From positions 48,501-112,500 of the forward strand of contig MCFH01000056.1 of assembly GCA_002104945.1 (NCBI GenBank): a stretch of 64,000 nt of DNA. Reading direction: 5' to 3'. Below are positions 10,403 to 22,910 of the stretch, in pieces. The notes below the pieces were generated by a model. That model worked only from the letters and a program-made list of their open reading frames with translations, had not been told where the DNA came from and searched no databases. Made by a program: the position numbers and the translations under genes. Positions within the stretch are counted from its first letter, which is position 1. Each line of letters starts with the position of its first letter. Origin of the DNA: Piromyces finnis (taxonomy: Eukaryota; Neocallimastigomycota; Neocallimastigomycetes; Neocallimastigales; Neocallimastigaceae).

Positions 10403-10975
10403 TGATATAAGTTTCTTTTATGTTGTAGTAATTTAATATTAGTTTATTTATAATTTATTATATTAGGTGAAAAATATTTTATTACTATTAACTTCTCTCT
10501 TATTAATAATTTCACTTATAATATTTTCTTATTAATTATTAAAGCTCTTCTCTCTAATTATTAATTATTTTTACATGAATATTTTTATATTATAAAATTC
10601 CTATAATATAATTGAATATCAATTATATAATGTAATGTATTCATAATATATGAATAATAATTAAATAGGATATAGTATAATATATTTTACATTTTATATG
10701 AAATATTACTATATAAGGAAAGGTAATATAATACAAATAAGTATTACAATAAAATTAATACTAATATATAATATTAATATTTAAGAATATAATGAAATAT
10801 GTACATGAATTCTATAACTAATATATAAATAATGTATTATAATATATATCAATTATTATATTATTATTATGAAATATTATATATAAATTTCTAAAGATGA
10901 AATTGAATATTTTAAATAATAAAAATTATTTTAAATATTGGCTAATATGTAGCTAGACATATTAATTTCATATCA
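10403..10975 (-). repeat. 5' LTR of element 2
   Basis: 573 bp, TGATAT...ATATCA, nearly identical to the 3' LTR, which implies recent insertion. Confidence 0.93.
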
Positions 10976-11285
10976 GCCCCCTAATGTTTACACTTAAATA
11001 GATTAAAGAATGTTGGTTGTGTATTTGGTATAGCCTAAGTCACCAATTATAAGGTTCTAATTTGCAATGTAATATGTATATTTTGACCCTCTCAGGTCGG
11101 TTAGATGAGTGCTAATATCATAGTAGTAAATTAGAAAGTTCATTAATACTTATGAATATCATAACCAAACCCATAGCAAAATTCAATGGGGGAAATCTAC
11201 GAACACTGACATCTGCGTGATCAAACCAGAAGCCTTATGTATACTAAGGAAATGCCTTAAAAATAAGGATAAAAACTTGGACGAC
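10976..11285 (-). mobile_element. SINE copy A, 5' part with tRNA-like head
   Basis: Continues the SINE interrupted at 3365. On the minus strand it starts near GTCGTCCAAG and holds the degenerate A-box/B-box head, ending at the GCCCCCTAATG junction where element 2 entered. Confidence 0.8.
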
Positions 11286-12000
11286 ATTTAAACTATGTAA
11301 ATTTTAAATGATTTATCAAATATTAAAACTCTATATATTTCTTTGTTTAAAATATATGCATTTATTAATAATATTATTGAAATAGAGCTAATAAAACATC
11401 TTTTATTCATTTAAAATAATTTATTTTAATTATTTTTATTAACATTATTTAATTTTATATTTTAATTATTTTTATTAGCATTATAACTTTAAAATTGTTA
11501 TGATAATTTTAGGATTTGTAATATGTTTTATAAGTATTGATATTTAAAAATTATAAAGGTTTATTATTTATAATATAATATTTAATTAAAATGTATCATA
11601 TCATATATATTAGATATATATTATTAACCATATAATATACATAAATTTAATAATTAATCTTTAAAATAATAATACACCAATGGAATAGACACCATTAGAA
11701 TTAACTAAACTTTTTTGAGAATTTGCTATAGTTTTAAAAAATAATCTTTTCTAAGTATCACAAAAATTTATTTTTAAATTAACTAACTTTAATATAATTT
11801 TTATTATTTTTAATATTTTCCATTATTACATAATTTTTCATATTTTTTGTATTGATATTTTTGCATTAATACATTATACTTCGTTCATTATATTAGTAAA
11901 TTAATGTATAATTTTAAATTCTAAAAATATATTAGAAAAACAATTAACGTATTATATAATTTTGAACATTCATATTGACACATTTTTATTTATCTATTTC
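11286..12000. other. AT-rich intergenic DNA, no gene seen
   Basis: Very AT-rich, with no long open frame and no repeat partner recognised in the window. Bases 11996-12000 (ATTTC) are the target duplication of the next solo LTR. Confidence 0.5.
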
Positions 12001-12717
12001 TGTAAAAGTTTTATAAAAAATTAAAACAGATTATAAAATTTTTACAATAAAACAAAAACACAAAATAAATAAAAAGAAACAAGAAAACAAAATATAATTA
12101 AAATATCTCTTTTATTAAATTTATTTAGTTATTAACTAAATAATAGTCAATAACAATTACATTGTTTTAATCAAGAAATTTTACATGTATTTATATTTTT
12201 TGTAAATTATTTTAATATAATATTCTATTTAATTATACATATAAAATAAACAAAACTAATGTAATACTAATTTAATTAAGTAATAAAATAATAAAACTGA
12301 ACTAAAACTAATTAAATACACTTTTGATTCAATTTGAGTAAACTGCAAGTCGAATACGGACCATGTATTACCTATATTAATTAAATATTAACAATACTAT
12401 TTATTATATATTTGCTATTAAAAAAAATGCTAATTTAAAACTACGCTAAAGTTATTAAACTAATTTTAATTAAATAAAAACTTTTTAAGATTTAATTTGA
12501 ATATTTTGAATATTTAAATTTAATTATCCATTAATTTAAATATTTATCCAAATTTCATTTCTAACTTTGATATTTTAAAATTAATCTTTATTTAATTATT
12601 CTATAAAATTTATATAATAAATTTTATAAATAATTTTTCATTAAAATATCAAAATTATTATTCAATAATTATTAATTAATTATTAAATAATTTAAAGATA
12701 TACTTTATATATTTACA
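12001..12717 (+). repeat. Solo LTR, family E
   Basis: Starts TGTAAAAGTT and ends ATATTTACA, flanked by perfect 5-bp target duplications ATTTC (11996-12000 and 12718-12722). Related along its length to the solo LTR at 29532-30325. No internal domain remains, so it was left by LTR-LTR recombination. Confidence 0.8.
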
Positions 12718-12779
12718 ATTTCATATATCTAACTTACAAAAAAATAAACATGTATTAAAAGTGTTGTAAACTGTAATAT

Positions 12780-13347
12780 TATCAATACTTTACATTACAT
12801 TAATAAAAAATTTTTTATAATTAACTTTAATTAATAATAAATAATGCAATAATTTTCGTAGAAGAATCTTAATTATTAATAAATTAGTTATTAGTAATAA
12901 ATAGAAAAATTTAGAAGAAATAAATAGTTTAGTTTAGTAAAAGAATTATAACACCTTCTCGAAGTAATATTAATTTTATAATTTTAATTATTAATTATTT
13001 TTATTTAATTAGTAATTATTAGTAATTATTATTAATAAAAAATTAGAATAATTGTAAAGCCTCAATTGAAGCTTTAGTATAAAGAGTTAAGGAAAAAATT
13101 AGTTAAGCTTCAATTGAGAATTATTTTCAATTTCAATTTCAATTCCTATTTTAAAAACCTTTTTATTACTTTGATTTATCAAAGAGTTCACTTTTAAATG
13201 TTAATAAAGAATCAAATAAAATTTTAAACATTATTAATAAAAGAATCTTAAATAAATTTTTAAAATTTTTATTATTGTCTTTCCAAAATTTTTATCAAAC
13301 CTTATTTAATAATAAAATAATTCAACCTATTCGTGAAACTCCTAATA
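12780..13347 (-). repeat. Solo LTR, family of the 27453-33587 element
   Basis: Diverged copy of the LTR at 27453-28010, in the opposite orientation. Its edges correspond to TATCAATAC and CTCCTAATA, flanked by AATAT on both sides (12775-12779, 13348-13352). The divergence indicates an older insertion than the complete element. Confidence 0.75.
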
Positions 13348-13352
13348 AATAT

Positions 13353-14094
13353 ACGTGTTTTGGAGATCAGTTTAAATTTTTACACTTTAAAATTTTAAAT
13401 TTAAATTTTTAAATCTAAATATTAAAATTCAAAAAAAAAAATATTTTAAATTCTTTAAAAAAAGTAATTTAAATTTGTAATTCGAAAATAAATAATGAAA
13501 TTTTAATTTAAAATTTAAATTACTTCATCTTTATAGGTATTATTAATAGCAGGTAATACAAATAGTAGTCTATATAAATTACTTTGTAAAAAAAACTAAA
13601 TATATAAATTTTATTATCAAATATTATTTTTCTTTTGTTATTAGATGATAATGGAAAATAGTAAGAACAAGCGAAAAAAAAAAAAAAAAAAAAAAAAACA
13701 GTTTATTGCCGAAATGACAGTTAATATAGAGTTAAGGTTTTTTATGGTTTATAATATTTATATTGTTTTTTTAACTTTGAAAAAAGTATTAATGATTTTA
13801 ATCATAAAATCAAGCTTTTCTTTTTTTTTTATTAATAATATGATATAGATAAATTAAAATGTACGATAAACTTTTAAAGGGTAGGAGGTTAGGGGTTAAT
13901 AATATGTTTTATTTATATTATTATTACTCAAAAATTTCTCATGGTTTAAATAATAAATTAGTTTATTTTTACGAAAATGTTATTGATTATAAAGATTATG
14001 CAGTTTCAAATCAACTTTTTTTAACCAGTAGAATAAATATTTTAGACAAAAATAAAACAATAAGTAAATGTAAAGATATCAAACGCCTCAGCAT
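13353..14094 (+). other. AT-rich DNA with two short unrecognised ORFs
   Basis: Open frames at 13645-13848 (starts MIMENSKNKRKKKK, through a 20-A run) and 13859-14104 (81 codons, starts MYDKLLKGRRLGVNNMFYL; its last codons run into the LTR of element 3). Neither resembles a family I know. The second has a mixed amino-acid composition and could be a remnant of a host gene cut by element 3. Confidence 0.3.
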
Positions 14095-14099
14095 GATAT

Positions 14100-14644
14100 T
14101 GTAACGCGTATCTATATAAGTATTTAATAATGTGGTAATTAATAAACTTTATATAGATAATAATTTTGATCCCAATAAGTCAATTAATTTTATTTATTAA
14201 AATTTTTAATTATTTTTTATTTAAATTATTTTTTAATAATAAATATTTTTTTTTTTTTTTAAAATTTAAAAGTTAAAAGTTAATAGTTAATAAAAACACA
14301 ATTTTTTTAATTTTCGATTCAAACCACTTCTATTTATACTTTTTCTAAATCTGATGTGGCTAAATCAAAAATTTTAATTATCTTTCTAGATTGTTCTTTA
14401 AATTAAAAATTGCATAAGATGAATCCCGTGATAAAATTACAAAAAATATTTGATTTTTCGAATATTCGAACTTATTCTTTTTCGAATAAGTTCTATAAGT
14501 TTCTATGAGTCGTAAATTAAATTGTTAAATAAATAATCTAAAATAGATTTCGGATCAAGGTGTGAGTCGAACCCGAGTGATCCAGATTAATGTCTTAAAT
14601 ACTAACCATTAAGACAATATTAATTATCTAATAGATTCGTTACA
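14100..14644 (-). repeat. 3' LTR of element 3 with tRNA-like module
   Basis: 545 bp. On the minus strand, about 33 nt into the LTR, TAATGGTTAG (14602-14611) matches an A box and GGTTCGACTCA (14563-14573) a near-perfect B box. The layout is like that in the LTRs of elements 1 and 5. Confidence 0.93.
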
Positions 14645-14920
14645 TGGTCTTCCTCCAGGATTCGGATACCAGACGAATCTTTGGATTCATTTTATGTTTT
14701 ATTACAATAATAATTTTTTTAAGCTATATAATTACTATATAATTAAACTATACTAATTGAATTACAATAAAATAATTTTTTTTTTTTTTTTTTTTTACAT
14801 TATACATTTAATATTAAATACATGCTTAAAGAAAATCTAAAATTTAAGAAAATTTAAAGAAGTTATTTTTTTTTTTAAATTAAAATTAAAAATAAATTAA
14901 AAATAAAGTTTCTGTTGAAA

Positions 14921-17900
14921 TCATTTCTTTTTATTGAATTCCTTAAGTAGTTCTGGACAATTCAAATTTGTTTCTGGCTCCCAAGATGCTTCAGATATTG
15001 GGTATCCTTTCCATTTAATTAGATATTGGACTTTACCATAATATCTTCTTTTATCCAATATCTCTTCGACTTCAAATTCTTCCTTATTATCCACAATAAC
15101 CGGCGGAGGTGGCGGTTGCTTTCTATTGAACTTGTCTTCATGGTAGGGTTCCAATTCTGAAACGTGGATGACTGGATGAATGCGAATTTCTTTTGGTAAC
15201 TCCAATTTGAAAGAAACTGGAGAAATTTTTTCAATTATTTTGTACGGACCAAGTTTTCTAGGTTTTAACTTCTTATTACCATTACGCATTATTAAAGAAC
15301 TGTTGATCCATACTTTATCATTTACCTTGAGTTCAGGGGCTTTACTTCTGTGTTTGTTTGCGAATTTTTCTTGTTGATTAATGGATTTCTTCAAGTTATC
15401 TTTAAGAGTTTTAATTATTTCTTTGAAATTTCTTGTGAATTCATCCGCAGTTGGTATCTCGGTACGACTTGGTAAAATTGGAGAATGTTTTGGATTATAG
15501 CCATAGTTAGCAAAAAATGGTGAAGTTTTGGTAGATTCTTGAACGGCATTATTGTAACTAAATTCAGCAAGATGTAAGAACTTGTACCAGTTAGAGCCTT
15601 TATAATTTGAGTAACACCTTAGGTATTGTTCTACAACGGAGTTTACCCTCTCCGTCAACCCGTTTGTTTGGTGATGGTAGGAAGAAGAAAATTTTAGGTT
15701 TATATCAAAAGATTTGCAAATTGAATTCCAGAATTTAGAGGTAAATTGAGTACCTCTATCCGAAAGAATTTCATTTGGTAATCCATGGAGACGAAAAACG
15801 TTGATCATGAAAGCATCAGCAGTATCGGAGGCAGAAGGGATGTTCTCAAAAGGAATGAAGTGGCATAATTTAGTTAATCTATCGGTGACTACAAGAATGC
15901 AAGTATACTTTTGGGAAAGTGGGAGATCCGTAATAAAGTCCATAGATAAGGAAGACCAAGGACGTTCAGCAATTTCCAAAGGGGAGAGAAATCCATAGGG
16001 TTTGTGTCGAGAATCCTTTGATCGGCAACATATTTCGCAAGACCTAACATATTCTTTGACATCGACTGAGAGATAAGGCCACCAAAAGTCACGAACAATA
16101 AGGGAAGTAGTTTTCTTTAATCCGAAGTGTCCAGCGGAGGGTGAGTCATGGCAAATTTTAAGAACTTCCAAACGACAATCTTGGGGGACATAGATCCTAT
16201 TATTGAATAATAATACACCATCTTGAATTTTAAAGTTTTCGATTTGCGAATGAGGGACTGGGGGAATTTGAGTTTCTAAATATTTGCATACTTCAAAGTA
16301 AAATTTATCATCTTTGCTATTTGAAATGATTTTATCCATAAGGGGATTGTTATCCAGAACCATGGCACAAAAGTTTTCGGGTCTAAGGACGGAATTTGGA
16401 ATGTCATTGTTATACTTAAAATTTTCTAAGTAATCTGGTCTTCTAGATAAAGCGTCAGGTTTACCATTAGCAGAACCCGACCGATAAACGATGATAAAGT
16501 TAAACTCGGCAAGGAACAAAGACCAACGAACTAATCTTTGAGTCATTTTTTCGGGTTTCTTCTGGTAGAGCAAATTTCTATGATCCGAGAAAATCTTGAA
16601 AGGCTGAGTAGTTCCTTTGAGTAGATGTCGCCAAGTTTCTAAAGCAGCTACAATTGCTAAAAGTTCTTTATCGTAGATCGGATAGTTCCTTTCAGAAGAA
16701 CTAAGCGATCTAGAGAAAAATGCCACTGGATGAACCGACTTGTCTTTTGGATTCGTTTGTGAAAGGATTGCTCCTATAGCGAAATTACTTGCATCCGTTT
16801 CAACTATGAAAGGTATATCACGATTCGGGTATGCAAGAACAGGGGAAGAAGCAAATTTGGATTTGATTAAACTAAAAGAATTTTCACACTGATGAGAGAA
16901 GCAGAATTTAACATCCTTCTTAAGTAACGCATTCAGTGGTTGTGCGATCTCAGCAAAACCGGCAATGAATCTTCTATAATAATTAGCTAACCCAAGAAAC
17001 GCTTGAACCTCTTTAACGCTTTTAGGAGTTGGCCATTCCAAGATAGATGCAATTTTCTTTGGATCCATTAAAATACCTTCAGAAGATATACGATGACCTA
17101 AGAAATCGATAAATGGGACAAAGAACTCACATTTTTCAAGTTTTGCGTAAAGTCCCGCTTTTCTAAGTCTTTTAAGTACTTCTTTAACCTGGATTACATG
17201 GGTTTTAAAATTTTCCGAGAAAATTATTAAGTCATCAATATAACTAAAGACAAATATTCCCAAGATTCCCTCAAGCACATCATTAATGAAATGTTGAAAT
17301 ACTGCAGGTGCGTTTTTCAAACCAAACGGCATTACAGTATATTCAAAGTGTCCATATTTGCAAGTAAAAGCAGTTTTGAATTCATCACCTTCTTTGATCC
17401 TCACAAGATTGTAAGCTGATCTTAAATCAAGTTTGGAGAAGATGTTGCTTTTACCTAGATGTTCCAACATGTCATTAATTAATGGTAAAGGGTATGAATC
17501 ACGGATTGTGATTTCGTTTAATTTCCTATAATCTTGACATAGACGTAGTTCACCATTTTTCTTCGGGACAAAAAGCACTGGGGCACCAGCCGGAGACTTC
17601 GAAGGTCTGATGAAACCTTTTCGCAAATTTTCATCAATGTATTCCTTCAATACCATTGATTCTTTATCCGTTAAAGGATAAATTGGTCCATAGAAAAGTT
17701 TGGAGTCCGGCTTAAGACGGATTTCACAATCGTATTGCCTATGTGGCGGCAATTGTTCAGCGGCTTTTTCATTAAATACATCTTCAAAGGCTTGAAGTTC
17801 AGCGGGTAGAATAACTTCTTGATTACTAGAAGTGTTAGTGGTGGAATCTTGACTTTTTGGAAGATTTGTTACAGAATCATGGATATAAGAATTGGTTGAA

Positions 17901-19156
17901 GTGCTACAAGAAGGTTTGGAATCATTAGAAATAGAAGAAATAACATAAGTAGGGGCAACATTTGGAATGACAGAGCAATGTGACAAACAGAAATTTGAAT
18001 TAAAAGATAATTCTTTTTCAACGAAGTTAATATTAGGGTTGTGCTGATGTAACCATTCAGCACCTAAGATACCACAATATCCCGGGAGGTCTACAATATA
18101 AAATATAGTTTTTCATTGGTGGTTTTTGTATTTAATTGAAATTGGGATGGATTTACCTAAGACTTGTTGTTCCCCACCAATACCAGAGATTTTGTCGAGA
18201 GAGACGGATTTATCAAAAGGAATGTTGTTTTCTTCTGCAAAGACCACATCTATTATGTTAAGTTGGGATCCTGAATCAATTAGTAGTTTAGTGTTAACGG
18301 AGACGTCGGAAGTATTGAGTTGGAACTCAAAAACTGGTTGTTTCAAATGGGGATTATCGGAGAATCTTATTCTAGGTTTCTTTTCAGGCATAGAATTAGA
18401 AATATGAGTCCCAGCTGTTTTTTCATTTTTACTTCTTTTTGGACAGTTGTTTAACTTGTGATCTGGAGAACCACAATATAAACAGAGATTCTCCTTAATT
18501 CTTCTAGCCTTTTCTTCTGAGGTAAGCGGTCCGTAAGTTTTCTTATTTCTCGAAGTGAAAGGTTTTCTATTTGCTTCAGTTCTTCGGTTTTGATTGGTGC
18601 TATTAGAGTGATTGTTGTTGAAAAATCTTCTATTAGTATCGATTCTAGAATCGATTCTTGATGCTATAACTTGTAAATTTAGTAGCGTTTGTGGACCGGG
18701 AAACATTTCTAAAATTCTATTGGCGACTTGATCTTGTAGTCCAGCTAAGAAGGCGTCCATTTTTGCACTTTCGTTCCAAGAGGAGTCATCAGAGTATCGG
18801 TTAAATTCAAGAATATATTTTTGAATTTCTCCGATTTTCCTTTGCTTTATAGTTCGAAGCTTTTGATTAGCCACAAATGTTGAGTCGTTGTTGCCAAACA
18901 CAGATTTAAGCTTTGCAACAAATGAGTCATAATTTAATAGGCATTCGTCATGGTTGTGAATTAATGATGCAGCCCAATTCAAGGCTTCACCATATAGTCT
19001 TGAAATAATATAGACGATTTTTGCTTCGTCATCCGCGTAGCGCTCTGGGTAGACCATAAAGATTAATTCTATTTTGGCGAGAAAACCCTTAAAGAAACGA
19101 CGATTTCCAGCGAAACCATCCTTCAACGTAGCATGGTTCATCAATTCTTCATCCAT
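14921..19156 (-). pseudogene. gag-pol: Element 3 Gag-Pol, one frame with a single TGA
   Basis: About 1411 codons in one frame. Gag has a capsid-like N-terminus and a CCHC knuckle (CLYCGSPDHKLNNC, ~229). Protease has LLIDSGSQLNII (~294). The only stop is TGA at 18113-18115 (~348), inside the protease C-terminal part and before the GILGAEWL flap-like segment. Then RT (YIDD ~640), RNase H ([10 protein letters not shown] ~787), the integrase HHCC finger (~1008-1045), SMDFITDLP (~1074), SDRGTQFTS (~1132), [13 protein letters not shown] (~1167) and a C-terminal chromodomain ([18 protein letters not shown], ~1360-1410). A stop inside the protease is more likely a point mutation than a programmed gag-pol stop. 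Otherwise intact. Confidence 0.9.
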
Positions 19157-19211
19157 ATTCTTTATTTTATTGAAAATATCTAATTTTAATTCAATTTAAT
19201 CGTATAATATA

Positions 19212-19310
19212 TCCAAGAGAGTCCAAAAGAGTCCAAAAGAGTCCAAAAGAGTCCAAAAGAGTCCGAGAGAGTCCAAGAGTCCAAGAGAGTCCAAAAGAGT
19301 TGTAAAACAA
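19212..19310. repeat. Short tandem repeat in element 3 leader
   Basis: About nine units of GAGTCCAAAA or variants lie between the 5' LTR and gag. On the element's own strand this gives repeated TTTTGGACTC in the 5' untranslated RNA. Confidence 0.8.
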
Positions 19311-19516
19311 TATACAAAGGTAGTGTCTATTGCCTAGAGAAAAAATAAAGGAGTAAACAGAAGTAGTATCTAAAGTAGCAAAACAGAAAAGTACAAAAGT
19401 CAGGTAGATACTAATATACAAGTGGATATTTAAACCAAGGGTAGACACTATAACAGGTAGGAAAAATAAACAAATTAATTAAGGTAAAGGGAATATGTTA
19501 CAACTGGTGTTTTTAT

Positions 19517-20060
19517 TGTAACGCGTATCTATATAAGTATTTAATAATGTGGTAATTAATAAACTTTATATAGATAATAATTTTGATCCCAATAAGTCAA
19601 TTAATTTTATTTATTAAAATTTTTAATTATTTTTTATTTAAATTATTTTTTAATAATAAATATTTTTTTTTTTTTTAAAATTTAAAAGTTAAAAGTTAAT
19701 AGTTAATAAAAACACAATTTTTTTAATTTTCGATTCAAACCACTTCTATTTATACTTTTTCTAAATCTGATGTGGCTAAATCAAAAATTTTAATTATCTT
19801 TCTAGATTGTTCTTTAAATTAAAAATTGCATAAGATGAATCCCGTGATAAAATTACAAAAAATATTTGATTTTTCGAATATTCGAACTTATTCTTTTTCG
19901 AATAAGTTCTATAAGTTTCTATGAGTCGTAAATTAAATTGTTAAATAAATAATCTAAAATAGATTTCGGATCAAGGTGTGAGTCGAACCCGAGTGATCCA
20001 GATTAATGTCTTAAATACTAACCATTAAGACAATATTAATTATCTAATAGATTCGTTACA
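19517..20060 (-). repeat. 5' LTR of element 3
   Basis: 544 bp, almost identical to 14100-14644. Immediately inside it the strand reads ATAAAAACACCAGTTG, so there is no TGG-type primer site at the junction. Confidence 0.93.
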
Positions 20061-20065
20061 GATAT

Positions 20066-20811
20066 CTTTAATGTAACTTAAGCCATAAATATTATTGTTT
20101 AAGTTACACGAATTATTACAGAAAAAGAAAATGAAACATAATTTATTTATTAATATTAAAAGTTTAAAACAAAATAAATTAAATTTCTCAATTTAATTTC
20201 TTAGTTTTAGTATTGTTTTTGATAGAAAAAGATGAATAGTATATAAATAATAAATGATTAATATATAAATAATACATGGGCACATATTCAAATTAAATAG
20301 TACTTGATTTGAATTGCCTATTTTATTTTACTAAAATAATTATAGTTTAAATATTTTATTAATAATTAAGATTTTAGCATAGGGTTTAAATAATAATGAA
20401 TAAATAGTTATAATAATATAAATGTATTTAGGAAAAATATAAATAGAAGATATTTTTCATCATTTTATCAATTTAATTGTTATTAAAAATTCTATTCTTT
20501 CAGTGTCTGCTTTACAGTAAATCTAAAGTATTGAAAAATAAAAGTAAGTTTAACTTTAGATATATTAGTAATGTATTAGTAACGTATAATAGTTTCATAT
20601 GTTCTAGGAATATTAATAAACAATAATTTTTTTTTAATTTAATTAACTACATTTAATAGAATAAATTTATTTGGATTTCCAATAATTAGTTCTATGTTAT
20701 TGTAAATATAATTTTTTATAATCATATAATTTATACGATTCATTAATATTAAGAGTTGACATAATGTAAAATAATAACCAAGATATTCTAACAGTTCGAG
20801 AGTCTCTGACC
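20066..20811. other. AT-rich intergenic DNA
   Basis: No open frame or repeat recognised. It is the continuation of the target into which element 3 inserted. Confidence 0.45.
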
Positions 20812-21360
20812 GTTGTTCCAGTTTTTATCCTTATTTTTAAGGCATTTCCTTAGTATACATAAGGCTTCTGGTTTGATCACGCAGATGTCAGTGTTCGTAG
20901 ATTTCCCCCATTGAATTTTGCTATGGGTTTGGTTATGATATTCATAAGTATTAATGAACTTTCTAATTTACTACTATGATATTAGCACTCATCTAACCGA
21001 CCTGAGAGGGTCAAAATATACATATTACATTGCAAATTAGAACCTTATAATTGGTGACTTAGGCTATACCAAATACACAACCAACATTCTTTAATCTATT
21101 TAAGTGTAAACATTAGGGGGCGTTTGTCACGTGATCAAAATTGACTATATGAGGCTTAGTATTATAGTTGGAAATATCGTACAACGACATGCATCTAATG
21201 TACATGGATTAAGTGAGCGTGGAAGCTGAAGATTCGGTATGACAGACCAGAAGGGTCACAACCATCTAGCAATAGGGAAGAGCCAACGTTTCTCTAAGAA
21301 CCACCATTGGAGCTTATTCTGATTGATGGGAGAAATGAACTAGGAAATTAAAAACAAAAA
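20812..21360 (+). mobile_element. Uninterrupted SINE, copy B
   Basis: Starts GTTGTTCCAGTTTTTATCC and ends in a degenerate A-rich tail (TTAAAAACAAAAA). The head carries an A-box-like segment, an anticodon-like arm (CCTTA, seven-base loop, TAAGG) and a B-box-like GGTTTGATCAC. It has the junction sequence that is split by element 2 in copy A, so it serves as the empty site. Confidence 0.82.
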
Positions 21361-21816
21361 GTCACACTAACCCTCATTGACTCTTAACAAAATTATTTAA
21401 AGTTATTCGAAAAAAAGCTACATAAGTTAATTTTATTTACAAATATATATTTATTTGTGGCTTATATAATTAATAAAATACATAACGTATTTTAAATAAT
21501 CGATAATGTAATTAAAAAAATTCTGAGTTAAAAAACTTTATTTTATAATCCACAATAAATTTTTATTAAATTACCTATATATTACAATATATTATAATAA
21601 ATGTATGTTGCATAAAAAAAGCCTATAAAATGAAACAAAAAATATCTTTTATTTTTTAATCTAAAAAATAAAACAACAAATAAACAAAACAAATAAAAGT
21701 TTTAATTTAATTTATAAAAAAAATATTATGATAAAATAAAATAATTATAAATAATGATATATAAAAGATATATTGTTTCTAAAAGATAATTTTTTACATA
21801 TCGTGAATACTATTAT
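21361..21816 (+). repeat. Downstream flank shared with SINE copy A
   Basis: Reverse complement of 2666-3122. Could be 3' transduced sequence or part of a segmental duplication. Confidence 0.65.
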
Positions 21817-22303
21817 AAAATATTGTATTAATTGAATAATGTATAATGTATTGAATTAATGTACCGTAAAAGTTTACAAAAAATTTTCATCAATACATTA
21901 ACATAGATTTATGTAAAATTTAACTTATTGATAAGATAAATTTTTTGATGATAAAATAAAATTTTAAATTAAATAATTTTTAACCAATAAATATTTTAGA
22001 TAATAAAAAAAATTATATTTATAAACTAAGCCTCAAAATTAGAAATAAATAAATTTAATATATGTTTGAAATATAATCAACCATATAGTAAATAAATCAA
22101 AACTTTATTTTAAGTTTAGAAAATTCTTTAGTAAATAAATTGAATTTAAATAGTTTAATACAAATAATTTCTTTTAATAAAGGTATAAATATAAACAATG
22201 TAAAGTTATATTAAAACATGTATATTAGAATTAATTTAATTTTTTTAAAAAGTATAAAAAGAAAATTTTTCAACTATTAAAACGATAGTTGGAAAATCGT
22301 AAT
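21817..22303 (-). repeat. Partial LTR, family C
   Basis: Reverse-complement match to the 3' two thirds of the LTR at 25517-26284 (the part around the GTACATTAATTTAATACATT motif). It is truncated at a junction with a fragment of LTR family E. Confidence 0.7.
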
Positions 22304-22465
22304 TAAAACAATGTAATTGTTATTAGTATAATTTTAGTTAATAACTAAATAAATTAATAAAAAGAGAATTTTAAATATACTTGGTTTCTTTTCGTTTTTT
22401 TAGTTTTTTATTTTGGTGTAGTTTTATTTTGAAATTTTAGAATTTTTTTTTATAAAACTTTTACA
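22304..22465 (-). repeat. Partial LTR, family E
   Basis: Reverse complement of about the first 160 bp of the family E LTR at 12001-12717, ending at the CTTTTACA terminus. It abuts the family C fragment. Confidence 0.6.
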
Positions 22466-22623
22466 ATTATAATGATTATTTATATTTAAATAGTATTTTA
22501 TTTTTTATTTAAATAATATTTATATAATATTTAATATGCATTATTATAGTAAATAACATTATCAATTATTAACCAATAATAGTTAATATAAATTAACAAT
22601 ATTATAAAAGAAAGCATGTAAAC

Positions 22624-22896
22624 TGAAAAAATATAATTCAGCTAGAACTTAAATTACTAATAAAATTTTATATTACTAATATTAAACTTTAATTAATAAT
22701 AAAATTATAATATAATTACTAATGTAATGTTTCTTAGAATAATCGTAGCATATAGTATTACTAGTTGGCATTAGCCACATATTTTAGTATAAAAAGAAAT
22801 TGTAAATGTATTTTCAAAATCTTTGTAATTACTTTTATTAAATTAAATTTAATAAACATAATAAATAAACTTTATCAAACCTAAATTTACTTTTCA
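22624..22896 (+). repeat. 5' LTR of the copia element
   Basis: 273 bp, TGAAAAAATATAATTC...TTACTTTTCA. The Gag ATG follows only 14 bp later, leaving little room for a conventional primer site. Confidence 0.88.
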
Positions 22897-22910
22897 GATT
22901 AAGAGTCTCA

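Larger units (their letters stand above)
3366..10975 (-). mobile_element. Complete Ty3-type LTR retrotransposon, element 2
   Basis: Two 573-bp LTRs (3366-3938, 10403-10975), TGATAT...ATATCA, which by eye differ at about one base. The internal part has gag and pol in two overlapping frames, a TGG-type primer binding site and a purine-rich tract before the 3' LTR. The flanks are a split SINE. Comparison with the uninterrupted SINE copy at 20812-21360 shows a short GCCC target duplication and gives the empty site. All domains look present, so this may be an active or recently active copy. It lacks a chromodomain, unlike elements 3 and 5. Confidence 0.93.
14100..20060 (-). mobile_element. Ty3-type chromodomain retrotransposon, element 3
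   Basis: LTRs at 14100-14644 and 19517-20060 differ mainly in the length of one T run. Ends are TGTAACG and CGTTACA. The perfect 5-bp target duplication GATAT is at 14095-14099 and 20061-20065. Gag, protease, RT, RNase H, integrase and chromodomain occur in one frame interrupted by a single TGA. The shared PPT region (ATCCGAATCCTGGAGGA then GACCATG) and pol sequence put it close to element 5. Confidence 0.95.

Noticed and set aside
13645-13848. Lysine-rich protein gene
   Set aside because: The frame runs through a 20-base A run and low-complexity sequence, with no family resemblance.
19191-19448. Repetitive membrane protein with LDS/LFWTL repeats
   Set aside because: It is the minus-strand reading of the GAGTCCAAAA leader repeat of element 3, with no independent support.
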